A stretch of DNA of 33,471 nucleotides from Phycisphaerales bacterium. GTDB lineage: Bacteria; Planctomycetota; Phycisphaerae; Phycisphaerales; UBA1924. The DNA is taken from positions 1-33,471 of the forward strand of contig DRKT01000238.1 of NCBI GenBank assembly GCA_011053195.1, read 5' to 3'. How positions within the stretch are numbered: the first letter of the stretch is position 1; each line of letters starts with the position of its first letter. This document shows, piece by piece, positions 7,297 through 16,325 of this stretch. The position numbers and the translations under genes were made by a program. A model generated the notes under the pieces. That model had not been told where the DNA came from. It saw nothing but the letters and a program-made list of their open reading frames with translations, and ran no database searches.

Positions 7297-8982
7297 TTAT
7301 CGCAGGATGTTCAGGCGGACCGTCGGATCGAGATCCGCCAAGGGGCGGGCGATCAGGTCGTACCCGTCCGCATCGACGATCGCGCATCGGACCAGCTCAC
7401 CCGGGGCCAGTTGCTGGCTGGTCTGGACATAGGTCACGCTGTCGATCTGCGGCGCCTGGTGGTACGCCCGGCCCTGAAAGAGTGAATCGCCGGCGACTCG
7501 ATCGATCAAAATATCAAGCTGAACGCCCGAGCCCAGCGGGTCGGCCTCATCCCATTGATCCGCGATGTACCGGGCCTGCTCGAAGGCGATGCGCTGCTGA
7601 AGGGCCATGATCTCGCCCTTTCGCCGGGCCTTGACCTCGGGCGGGACAGCCAGCGCCGGGTCCTGCTCCATCGTGCCCGCGGGCGTGCCCGGCTCGGCGG
7701 AATATTCAAACACCCCGAGGGCATCGAACCCGACCTCCTCGATGAACTCGAGAAGCTGCTCGTGGTCCTGCTCGGTCTCACCCGGAAAGCCCGAGATGAA
7801 CGTCGTGCGGATCGCCAAACCCGGAATCCTGTCGCGGAGCGTGCGCATGAGGTCGGCCTGCTGATCCGCCGAGACGTGCCGGCGCATCTGTTCGAGCATG
7901 CGTTGGCTGGCGTGCTGGAGCGGGATGTCGATGTAGGGCAGGAGGTGGCCCTGTTCACAGAGGGCAGCGAAGGCGTCGATGAATTCGTCCCGGAAATTGC
8001 TCGGATAGGCGTACATGAGCCGGACCCAGCCCTGGCCGCCGGTTTCCCGGACCGCATCCGAGACGCTTTTGAGCAGTTGCGGCAAGCCCCCATTGCTGAA
8101 TAGATCCGGCGCCGGCGTTTCCTTCCAGCCCAGACCGATGTCATCGCCATAGCTTGTCGTGTCCTGTCCGATGAGGTTGAGTTCGAAGACGCCGTCGGTG
8201 ATGAGTTCTTTGGCCTCGGCGACCACGCGGTCGATCGGCTTGGATCGCATCTTTCCCCGGATTGACGGGATGGTGCAGAACGCACAGGCCTGGTTGCAGC
8301 CCTCGCTCATGCGGAGGTAGGCGTAGTGCCGGGGCGTGAGCCGAAGCCTCGCCGAGTCATCCTCGAAGTAGCCCACACCCTTGCCGTCCTTGCCGTTGAC
8401 GGTCAGACCTGTGGTTTGCAACCCTCGATCCCGGGCAGCAACGAGCGCGTTGGATGCCACCCAATACTTCGGGCTCTCGTCGGGCGACAGATGATCCCGT
8501 TCGGGCCTGACACCCCGGACGGCTTCGATGATGTGGTCACGATCAAAGACGCCGATCATCGCGTCGATGCCCGGCTCCCAGTCGAGCATCTTGGCCTTGT
8601 GGCGTTGGACAAGACAGCCCGCGACGACGACCCGCTTGACCCGGCCGGCCTGCTTGGCGCGCACGGCGTCGCGGATGACCGCCATGGATTCCTCTTTGGA
8701 CGCCTCGAGGAACCCGCAGGTGTTGATGACCACGGCATCCGCGGGATCGACACCCTCATCCACAGCGACCGAATCGCCCTCGGTGAACGAGGTGTTCTCG
8801 GTGTGGCCCGCATCATCCCAACGCTCGTCGTCGGTCGGGTGATAGGAAACGGGGATGAGCCCGTCCTGCGCGAGCGAGCCGAGCATGCGCTCGGAATCGA
8901 CCAGATTCTTCGGGCAGCCGAGGCTGACGAAGCTGACGGTTCTGATCTCGGGCTCGGGTTGTGGGTCCGTATCGGCGGGCAT
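7297..8982 (-). CDS. rimO: Ribosomal protein S12 methylthiotransferase RimO, with extra insertions
   Basis: RimO is a radical-SAM enzyme that adds a methylthio group to an Asp of ribosomal protein S12. The N-terminal cluster cysteines are in SLGCPKNLVDSER (C23), NTCGF (C89) and AGCLVQRH (C123). The radical-SAM motif is CNQACAFC (C229, C233, C236). RLTPRHYAYLRMSEGCN and YPSNFRDEF (in place of the usual YP.) are typical of RimO rather than MiaB, and a C-terminal TRAM-like region follows. At 561 aa it is over 100 residues longer than E. coli RimO. The excess lies in an acidic insert between C23 and C89 (about residues 48-80), a second before the radical-SAM motif (about 170-212), and a third after IGQDTTSYG. 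The ATG at 8982 lacks a Shine-Dalgarno but has TAGCAT 7 nt upstream. Confidence 0.93.
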   Translation of the reverse strand: MPADTDPQPEPEIRTVSFVSLGCPKNLVDSERMLGSLAQDGLIPVSYHPTDDERWDDAGHTENTSFTEGDSVAVDEGVDPADAVVINTCGFLEASKEESMAVIRDAVRAKQAGRVKRVVVAGCLVQRHKAKMLDWEPGIDAMIGVFDRDHIIEAVRGVRPERDHLSPDESPKYWVASNALVAARDRGLQTTGLTVNGKDGKGVGYFEDDSARLRLTPRHYAYLRMSEGCNQACAFCTIPSIRGKMRSKPIDRVVAEAKELITDGVFELNLIGQDTTSYGDDIGLGWKETPAPDLFSNGGLPQLLKSVSDAVRETGGQGWVRLMYAYPSNFRDEFIDAFAALCEQGHLLPYIDIPLQHASQRMLEQMRRHVSADQQADLMRTLRDRIPGLAIRTTFISGFPGETEQDHEQLLEFIEEVGFDALGVFEYSAEPGTPAGTMEQDPALAVPPEVKARRKGEIMALQQRIAFEQARYIADQWDEADPLGSGVQLDILIDRVAGDSLFQGRAYHQAPQIDSVTYVQTSQQLAPGELVRCAIVDADGYDLIARPLADLDPTVRLNILR

Positions 8983-8989
8983 ATCGCCA

Positions 8990-8995
8990 ATGCTA
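8990..8995 (-). promoter_or_regulatory. TAGCAT hexamer 7 nt before rimO ATG
   Basis: The minus strand reads TAGCAT-tggcgat-ATG. There is no Shine-Dalgarno. TAGCAT matches four of six -10 positions, and the distance suits a leaderless rimO transcript starting at the ATG. The site lies in the 27-nt gap after the MshEN-like gene. Confidence 0.35.
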
Positions 8996-9009
8996 GGCCA
9001 CGGCAGGAT

Positions 9010-9501
9010 TTAGCCGACGCGGCGCGAGAGTTTCGGCGCGGGCTCGCTGATGGTGTCCAGTCCGAAGCCGGGCATCGGGTAGCTCCGCTGGAGGGCATCG
9101 GCAAGATGTTCCGGCTCGGCCGTCACGAAGAAACACATCTCGGACATCTGGGTCGCGCTGAAACGCAGCGCCCGGGGCAGGTTCTGCCGCGTCGTGGCGA
9201 GCATGAGTTCATCGCGCTCGAAACGAATCGGGAGGATGCGGAACTGCCACGCCTGGCGGGCGGTGATGCAGGAAGATGCCTCGGGCTCGATCTCGAACTC
9301 CATCGGGTTGATGGTGCCGGCGATCTGTTCGTACTGCATGGCCCACGCGTCCTCGATGACATCGGGGCTGATGGAGAACAGTTTCTCAGCCAGCTCACCG
9401 AAGGGGCGGGCCACGGTCCGCTGCTGGTCGAGAATGGTCTTGCGGTCGTGCTCGCTGAGCACACCGAGCTGGACGAGGATGTCACCGATTCGTAGCGCCA
9501 T
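9010..9501 (-). CDS. Stand-alone MshEN (GspE/PilB N-terminal)-like domain protein, candidate c-di-GMP receptor
   Basis: The ORF track extends this to 9741, but the coding start is the ATG at 9501, with AGGGAG 8 nt upstream. This gives 163 aa. Residues 4-27 (RIGDILVQLGVLSEHDRKTILDQQ) match the first motif of MshEN domains. A second, more divergent copy (PFGELAEKLFSISPDVIEDAWAMQ) follows after exactly five residues, as in the published two-motif layout. In MshE-type secretion and pilus ATPases this double motif binds cyclic di-GMP. Here there is no ATPase domain. The C-terminal half (QFRILPIRFERDELMLATTRQNL) resembles the remainder of the GspE_N fold. It may be a free-standing second-messenger reader; binding is inferred. 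It heads the minus-strand run that contains a diguanylate cyclase. Confidence 0.8.
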   Translation of the reverse strand: MALRIGDILVQLGVLSEHDRKTILDQQRTVARPFGELAEKLFSISPDVIEDAWAMQYEQIAGTINPMEFEIEPEASSCITARQAWQFRILPIRFERDELMLATTRQNLPRALRFSATQMSEMCFFVTAEPEHLADALQRSYPMPGFGLDTISEPAPKLSRRVG

Positions 9502-9519
9502 AGGACAGACTCCCTGCAA

Positions 9520-9535
9520 GGCCGACCGATCGGCC
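9520..9535 (-). repeat. Inverted repeat in the leader of the MshEN-like gene
   Basis: GGCCGA-ccga-TCGGCC is a perfect 6-bp stem with a 4-nt loop. It lies 18 nt upstream of the ATG at 9501, just before its Shine-Dalgarno. It could be an RNA hairpin in the 5' leader or an operator; no T-run follows, so it is not a terminator. Confidence 0.5.
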
Positions 9536-9551
9536 CCTTGCTGATGGGACA

Positions 9552-9572
9552 GGCATCGGCGCTTCGGATGCC
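9552..9572. repeat. Second inverted repeat in the divergent intergenic region
   Basis: GGCATC and GATGCC form a 6-bp stem with a 9-nt loop. It lies 16 nt beyond the other hairpin, in the region between the divergent MshEN-like and hypothetical genes. Its role is unknown; it may be a binding site or chance. Confidence 0.4.
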
Positions 9573-9661
9573 GATCCGGTGTGCCGGAGGATGAATTCCA
9601 CCCGCCGGGGTTCCGGCGGCGCCGTCTGGAGAGGCTGAACCCGCGGTCCGCGGGCGTCCGG

Positions 9662-9667
9662 TACGAT
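9662..9667 (+). promoter_or_regulatory. TACGAT hexamer 6 nt before GTG 9674
   Basis: TACGAT-ccggct-GTG. The hexamer and its spacing match the other Shine-Dalgarno-less starts in this window. It supports the GTG at 9674 as the true start rather than the GTG at 9581. Confidence 0.35.
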
Positions 9668-9673
9668 CCGGCT

Positions 9674-10117
9674 GTGGTTCTTGGACCGATCGACCAATCC
9701 GGTGTCTCGGAGCTCGTGCCCATCGTGGTCGGGGCACACATTCGGGCGGAGCTGAACGACCGGTTCTCGGCCCATAGGCTCGCCGAGGCGGTGGATGCGG
9801 AGTTGCTCGCTCAGGGTCTTCCGCTTCGATCGGTGGTGTGTACGGATCTGTGGTACTTGAATGACGATCGGCTTCGACCGAGGCCGACGATCTCGGTGGG
9901 CGAGCCGAGCCTGAACGCGCTGACCGCATTTCTGGCGGACAAACTCCCGGATGTGTATTCGGTGCGTGATGAGCTGATCGTGCAGATGGATCTGAAGGGC
10001 GAGGACCACGTCGTCTGCTGCTGGGGCCGGGATGCGGAGATGACCCGCCGGGCGATTGCCGTCTTCTGCGAGCGGTATCTCGAACAGTTTGTGCGGCTGA
10101 TCAGCGGGTCGGTCTGA
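9674..10117 (+). CDS. Conserved-looking hypothetical protein
   Basis: I have no functional assignment. The ORF track starts at a GTG at 9581, but the first 31 residues are Arg/Pro-rich and lie over the divergent regulatory region. I prefer the GTG at 9674 (147 aa), which has TACGAT 6 nt upstream; the 9581 start remains possible. The body alternates strands and helices: IVVGAHIRAELNDRFSAHRLAEAVD, VVCTDLWYLNDDRLRPRPTISVGEPSLNALTAFLADKLP, then ELIVQMDL and VVCCWGRD. The pattern of conserved-looking Asp, Trp and Asn residues suggests a soluble, folded cytosolic protein. There is no signal peptide or membrane segment. It converges with the methyltransferase gene, with an 18-nt gap. Confidence 0.75.
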   Translation: MVLGPIDQSGVSELVPIVVGAHIRAELNDRFSAHRLAEAVDAELLAQGLPLRSVVCTDLWYLNDDRLRPRPTISVGEPSLNALTAFLADKLPDVYSVRDELIVQMDLKGEDHVVCCWGRDAEMTRRAIAVFCERYLEQFVRLISGSV

Positions 10118-10135
10118 TGGCCTCCACCGCCGAAC

Positions 10136-10849
10136 TCACCCCCTGAGCGTGGCCTCGATATAGAAATTTGTGCGCATCGGTTTGGGCCATCGGTCAGGCT
10201 GGGCAACCTTGACCGCCGCGACACCGGGACGTCCGAGGTACAACTTGATTTTCTTCAGGAAGTAATCGGTGACGATCGGAACCTCGACGAAGGTGATATC
10301 AAAGTTGTGTTTTTTGAATCGGCGTTTGAACTGAAAGTAGCTGTGCAGCGAGCAGTGGTCCTCGCGCCACTTGGTCAGGCTTTTCCAGCGGATGGTTTCG
10401 AATATAGAGTTGGTCCATTTGTTCGGCGACTGGAGCAGATAGCGCCCACCCGGTTTGAGCACCCGAGCGACCTCGCCCAGATGAACGTCGGAGTCGGGAA
10501 TGTGCTCGAACACATCGAATGAAGCAACGACGTCGAAGCTGTTGTCCTCGAACGGAATCAAGCCCCCATCGGCCAGTTGAATCGGCAGACCCGGGTGTGC
10601 CGCCAACGCCCGATCAACCTGATCCTGATTGATCTCGATCCCGACGGCGTCGTAGCCCTGCTCGCAAAGGTGGGCGAGCATCGACCCGGTGCCGCTGCCT
10701 ATTTCAAGCAGCTTCGCCTGCTTTCGGATGGGCCGGACCCGGCTGAGAAACTCCAGATTCGACGCGAAATTTCCATGATGGACCCTGTCGGCATCCTTGT
10801 CGTTGGCATTCCGTGAGCCGGGCTTGGTTGCGGTGGCGATGGTGGGCAT
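10136..10849 (-). CDS. Class I SAM-dependent methyltransferase
   Basis: The 237-residue protein has the class I methyltransferase motifs LLEIGSGTGSMLAHL (motif I, near residue 47), GIEINQDQV, the motif II region FDVVASFDVFEHI, and LKPGGRYLLQSPN. This is the Methyltransf_11/25 type, which transfers methyl from SAM to small molecules, lipids or sugars. The DVFEHIPD segment is common in UbiG-like and surface-glycan methyltransferases. The last 60 residues are Lys/Phe-rich (RRFKKHNFDI, FLKKIKLYLG) and could be amphipathic and membrane-contacting. The substrate is unknown. The ATG at 10849 has no Shine-Dalgarno but has TAGCCT 6 nt upstream. It follows the atpD terminator on the same strand, so it is probably transcribed independently. 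Confidence 0.85.
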   Translation of the reverse strand: MPTIATATKPGSRNANDKDADRVHHGNFASNLEFLSRVRPIRKQAKLLEIGSGTGSMLAHLCEQGYDAVGIEINQDQVDRALAAHPGLPIQLADGGLIPFEDNSFDVVASFDVFEHIPDSDVHLGEVARVLKPGGRYLLQSPNKWTNSIFETIRWKSLTKWREDHCSLHSYFQFKRRFKKHNFDITFVEVPIVTDYFLKKIKLYLGRPGVAAVKVAQPDRWPKPMRTNFYIEATLRG

Positions 10850-10855
10850 GGGCTG

Positions 10856-10861
10856 AGGCTA
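10856..10861 (-). promoter_or_regulatory. TAGCCT hexamer 6 nt before the methyltransferase ATG
   Basis: The minus strand reads TAGCCT-cagccc-ATG, downstream of the atpD terminator. It fits TANNNT but is a poor -10 match (three of six). Support comes mainly from the repeated spacing seen at other starts in the window. Confidence 0.28.
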
Positions 10862-10895
10862 CCACGCAGCCGATCGCTGGGAAAGCACCTGTGTC

Positions 10896-10921
10896 AAAAA
10901 CGAACGGGCCCGAAAGGCCCG
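10896..10921 (-). terminator. Rho-independent terminator of atpD
   Basis: On the minus strand a 6-bp GC stem (CGGGCC/GGCCCG) with a 5-nt loop is followed four bases later by TTTTT. It starts about 35 nt after the atpD stop codon. It should end the atpD transcript and separate it from the methyltransferase gene. Confidence 0.75.
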
Positions 10922-10955
10922 CCCGAAGAAAATCATCTGGATGTAGCCGGATTGG

Positions 10956-12416
<1,461 letters not shown>

Positions 12417-12512
12417 TCATGTACAGGTGGTGTCATTCCCGCCCGGCGGACGGGGGTAGAGGATAGGCCTGCTGGTCAGCCCCGGCGAGAACTTCCGGGC
12501 TTGGACCTCGAT

Positions 12513-13397
12513 TCACTTCCCGTCGGCCCGGCGCCAGGCGTTGGGGTCTTTGTGCTTGCGGGGATCGACGTAGAAGGTGTACTTCGTCGTCGTCGCGCCG
12601 CCGGTCATGGTTTCTGTTCGGACGGAGCCATCGAGGAAGGCGAGTTGGCCCTTGCGGTGGCCATACCAGAACCCCTGGGGGATGAGGGCGTCGGCGAGTT
12701 CCTCATCGTCGTACCGGCCGGCGTCCATCTGGCCCGCGCCGCCTGCAAGAACGAATCGGAACGGGTCGGCGACGACGTTTCTGGGCCCGAGCCGGGTGGT
12801 GTAGGCGCCGCCCGGGCCACCCTGGCTGTGGAACCCGACAATCGAGCCGGGGATGCACCACATCCACTCGTTGGCGAAGTAGCTTGTGCCGAAGGTGTCG
12901 TAGACGGATTGGCCGGGGTCGATCGAGCCGCTGGTGGCGCCGAAGCTGCTCCAGACGGATCTGTTCGGGAAGGCGCTGTAGAACAGGCCATCGTCGCCGG
13001 GGGATTCGTAGATGTCGGCCCGGCTGGTGGTGCGGTCGTCGAGGCCGAGATAGGAGTTCAACGGCCGGTCTTCCGGGGCATACACATCGGCGAGCTGGCT
13101 GGAATCGTCGGCGTGGAAATCGACGCCGCCGAAGGCCCAACGGGCCCGGCGCCACGGGTCGGGCTTGGTGTCGGCTGCCGGGAAGGCCTTGTAATCATCG
13201 CCATACATCGAAAAGGCGATCCCGATCTGGCGGAGATTGCTCAGGCTCGTGACGGCCTGGGCGGAGGTTCGGGCCTTGGCAGCGGCCGGGACGATCAGGC
13301 CCATGAGCAGGCCGATGATCGCAATGACGACCAGAAGTTCGATGAGGGTAAAGGCGCCGCGGGCGCCACGCTGTATGGGTTCGGAGGTGTCATTCAT
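12513..13397 (-). CDS. Type II secretion/type IV pilin-like prepilin with planctomycete C-terminal layout
   Basis: The ORF track start at 13451 is too early. The likely start is the ATG at 13397, giving 294 aa. The N-terminus MNDTSEPIQRGARGAFTLIELLVVIAIIGLLMGLIVPAAAKAR is a classic class III prepilin signal. The prepilin peptidase should cut after the Gly/Ala before FTLIE, and the hydrophobic helix anchors the protein until it assembles into a pseudopilus or pilus. The rest is a soluble head with SNLRQIGIAFSMYGDDYKAFP and a C-terminal GHRKGQLAFLDGSV, close to the H-xn-DG pattern of planctomycete prepilin-like proteins. No secretion machinery is nearby. The head's partner is unknown. The start lies in a 245-nt region divergent from sucC. 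Confidence 0.88.
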   Translation of the reverse strand: MNDTSEPIQRGARGAFTLIELLVVIAIIGLLMGLIVPAAAKARTSAQAVTSLSNLRQIGIAFSMYGDDYKAFPAADTKPDPWRRARWAFGGVDFHADDSSQLADVYAPEDRPLNSYLGLDDRTTSRADIYESPGDDGLFYSAFPNRSVWSSFGATSGSIDPGQSVYDTFGTSYFANEWMWCIPGSIVGFHSQGGPGGAYTTRLGPRNVVADPFRFVLAGGAGQMDAGRYDDEELADALIPQGFWYGHRKGQLAFLDGSVRTETMTGGATTTKYTFYVDPRKHKDPNAWRRADGK

Positions 13398-13642
13398 GGC
13401 CCCCCGGTTTCGGCGGGCAATGCACGATTCCAAAGCGCCGGTTCCCGACACCGAACGAGAATTGTGCGCCGGGTTTGTTCAACCGCGACAGGGGAAGCAG
13501 GCGATTCGCCGCGACGAAAAATCCGGGAAAATCGGTTGACGCCGAGGGGCCGCGTTCATCGGCGCTGGGCGGTGTGGATAGCCGGGGGCGGGTTGGTGAT
13601 AGGATGATCGGACCGACTCGAACCCGAACCAGGAGCAAGGCA
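13398..13642. promoter_or_regulatory. Divergent intergenic region between the prepilin gene and sucC
   Basis: This is the longest non-coding gap in the window (245 nt). It should hold promoters for both flanking genes. On the plus strand TAGGAT at 13600-13605 is a possible -10 for sucC, without a convincing -35. The sucC Shine-Dalgarno (AGGAG, 13631-13635) is clear. On the minus strand no convincing promoter stands out. No RNA gene or riboswitch fold was recognised. Confidence 0.4.
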
Positions 13643-14842
<1,200 letters not shown>

Positions 14843-14870
14843 AGCCCCGCTCCTTCTAACCCAACTTCGG

Positions 14871-15593
14871 TCACCCTCGGCGTCGAATCTTCGTGGAGAT
14901 CCTCCAGCCCCAGAGTGCGATGCCCGTGCCCGAGGTGGCGATCGCGAGCGCGCTGGCAACGATCAACAGCGGGTGGTTGAAATTGTCGCGACCCTTGTAG
15001 TCCATCGTGTGAAGCATCCAGAAAAAATCAAATAGCCTCCATGAGCGATTCCGTCTGGCGGTGATGCGCCCCGTGGAGGCCTCGATGTAGATATGCGGCT
15101 GCTTGGCATGTTGAAGATCTACCCGGTATGCAGGGAGTGGGCCACCTCTGTACTCGCTCGGCGGATCGGACTCGAGAAGCTTCACACTCTTGACATCGGC
15201 TTGTGGCCGAAAGTCTGACAATGCCAGATGCCCGGCCTCGTCCGGTGAAATCAGGCCTACCGACGCACCCGATATATCGGCCCGAGCAAGTATATTTTTC
15301 TGAGTATCGCGAATCTCCCAGTGGATGCCGAGCCCGCGATCAATCAACATCACGCTCCCGATGTCAACATCGCCAAGTGCATCGAGCACGTCTTGCAGCG
15401 GCCGTGGCAGCGCAGCCCGGCTATCCGCTCGAATCGGCAGCACGTCCCTCATGCGGGAATCGGTTGTGCCTCGGACGCTGTCGATATCGAGCACGCTGAA
15501 AATGAACCCGCCGGTGCTCCACGCGAGAAGTTGGAGTGCGATGACGAGCCCGATCCAGCGGTGTGCCAGATATGTGGTCTTTCTCGGTTTCAT
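14871..15593 (-). CDS. PepSY-like membrane protein
   Basis: The ORF track starts at 15749, but the ATG at 15593 (240 aa) is followed at once by MKPRKTTYLAHRWIGLVIALQLLAWSTGGFIFSV. This is a basic N-terminus and a transmembrane helix as in PepSY-associated membrane proteins. The middle (about 40-205) is periplasmic, with PepSY-like strands: GIHWEIRDTQKNILARADISG and AYRVDLQHAKQPHIYIEASTGRITARR. SWRLFDFFWMLHTMDYKGRDNFNHPLL then leads into a second helix near 208-230. Such proteins often accompany iron uptake or electron transfer, but no such genes are adjacent. AAGG lies 10 nt before the ATG, and TATACT (15641-15646) is a good -10 on this strand. The function is otherwise unknown. Confidence 0.82.
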   Translation of the reverse strand: MKPRKTTYLAHRWIGLVIALQLLAWSTGGFIFSVLDIDSVRGTTDSRMRDVLPIRADSRAALPRPLQDVLDALGDVDIGSVMLIDRGLGIHWEIRDTQKNILARADISGASVGLISPDEAGHLALSDFRPQADVKSVKLLESDPPSEYRGGPLPAYRVDLQHAKQPHIYIEASTGRITARRNRSWRLFDFFWMLHTMDYKGRDNFNHPLLIVASALAIATSGTGIALWGWRISTKIRRRG

Positions 15594-15617
15594 TTCGTGG
15601 GCCTTCTGCTGAGAATC

Positions 15618-15648
15618 GTGACAAACCGCTGAATGCGAGAAGTATACG
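15618..15648 (+). promoter_or_regulatory. Possible promoter for the DUF442-like lipoprotein
   Basis: GTGACA, a 19-nt spacer and TATACG form a plausible but long-spaced sigma-70-like promoter. The leader would be about 45 nt and the gene has its own AGGAGA ribosome site. It overlaps the opposing TATACT of the PepSY gene, so the two divergent promoters share bases. Confidence 0.35.
15641..15646 (-). promoter_or_regulatory. -10 box TATACT for the PepSY-like gene
   Basis: The minus strand reads TCGTATACTTCTC, 47 nt before the ATG at 15593. It is a five-of-six match to TATAAT. No good -35 box is seen. Confidence 0.38.
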
Positions 15649-15700
15649 AAAGCCCTGGATACGATGGCCGGGGCAGTATGAACCATCAGGAGACTTCGCC

Positions 15701-16276
15701 ATGAGAATCGCCGTACGGACTGCTTCGATCGGTTTTGCGTGTCTGGCACTGGTTGCGGGCGGGTGCTCGCATATGCAGCACCTTGGTGCCGACGGAGGGC
15801 AGGTGGCCGCTCAGGCGGCCGAGATCGAGCCGCCGGTGATCCATCGTGACGGCCGGCTGCTTTTCAGCGCCCAACCGGATCCCCAAACGCTGCAGGCACT
15901 CGCGCAGGAAGGCACCTCCACAGTCATCAGTTTCCGGCGTGATTCAGAAATGGAAGCATTGCCCTTCGACGAGGCGGACGTTGTCGAGCAGGCCGGCATG
16001 AGCTATGTCCACATCCCGCTCGGCGGCGGGATGGACGAGGAGCCGGGCTACGACCCGGAGGATGTCGATCGACTGGCCGAGGTGCTCGAACAGACCGATG
16101 GGGATGTGCTGATGCACTGCAAATCGGGCACGCGGGCCCGCACGATCTGGACGGCGTATCTGATCAAGCACGAGGGGCTGAGCGAGGCCGAGGCTGTGCT
16201 ACGGGCGCAGGCGGTCGGCCAGAAGCCATCGGCGCTGGATCGGCTGCTCGGCCGGGTCGCGTCCGAAGGGGAGTGA
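15701..16276 (+). CDS. Lipoprotein with DUF442-like (beta-lactamase-hydrolase-like) Cys-phosphatase motif
   Basis: The ATG at 15701 follows CAGGAGA at 7 nt, giving 191 aa; the ORF track start at 15563 is too early. A signal peptide ends in LALVAGGC, a lipobox-like site, so the protein is probably a lipid-anchored envelope protein. The remainder resembles DUF442/tyrosine-phosphatase-like proteins: LLFSAQPDPQTLQALAQEGTSTVISFR, then DGDVLMHCKSGTRARTIWTAYL with the nucleophile Cys. The arginine is five residues after the Cys (C-x4-R). Classical tyrosine phosphatases use C-x5-R, so this may be the variant loop of the DUF442 branch. The substrate is unknown. It is divergent from the PepSY gene. Confidence 0.8.
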   Translation: MRIAVRTASIGFACLALVAGGCSHMQHLGADGGQVAAQAAEIEPPVIHRDGRLLFSAQPDPQTLQALAQEGTSTVISFRRDSEMEALPFDEADVVEQAGMSYVHIPLGGGMDEEPGYDPEDVDRLAEVLEQTDGDVLMHCKSGTRARTIWTAYLIKHEGLSEAEAVLRAQAVGQKPSALDRLLGRVASEGE

Positions 16277-16311
16277 TCGGGACGGGTTGATCGGGACGCC
16301 CCGCTGGCCGA

Positions 16312-16317
16312 TACACT
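16312..16317 (+). promoter_or_regulatory. TACACT hexamer 8 nt before ATG 16326
   Basis: TACACT-ggcggtcc-ATG. It is the same hexamer and nearly the same spacing as before the gene at 4819. It supports ATG 16326 as the start. Confidence 0.35.
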
Positions 16318-16325
16318 GGCGGTCC

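Noticed and set aside
12438-12455. GC-rich inverted repeat (CCCG...CGGG) between atpD and the prepilin gene
   Set aside because: No T-run follows on either strand and the stem is imperfect, so it does not qualify as a terminator.
13475-13642. N-terminal extension of sucC in the ORF track
   Set aside because: The extension is Arg-rich without family similarity. The ATG at 13643 has a strong Shine-Dalgarno and begins with the standard SucC N-terminus.
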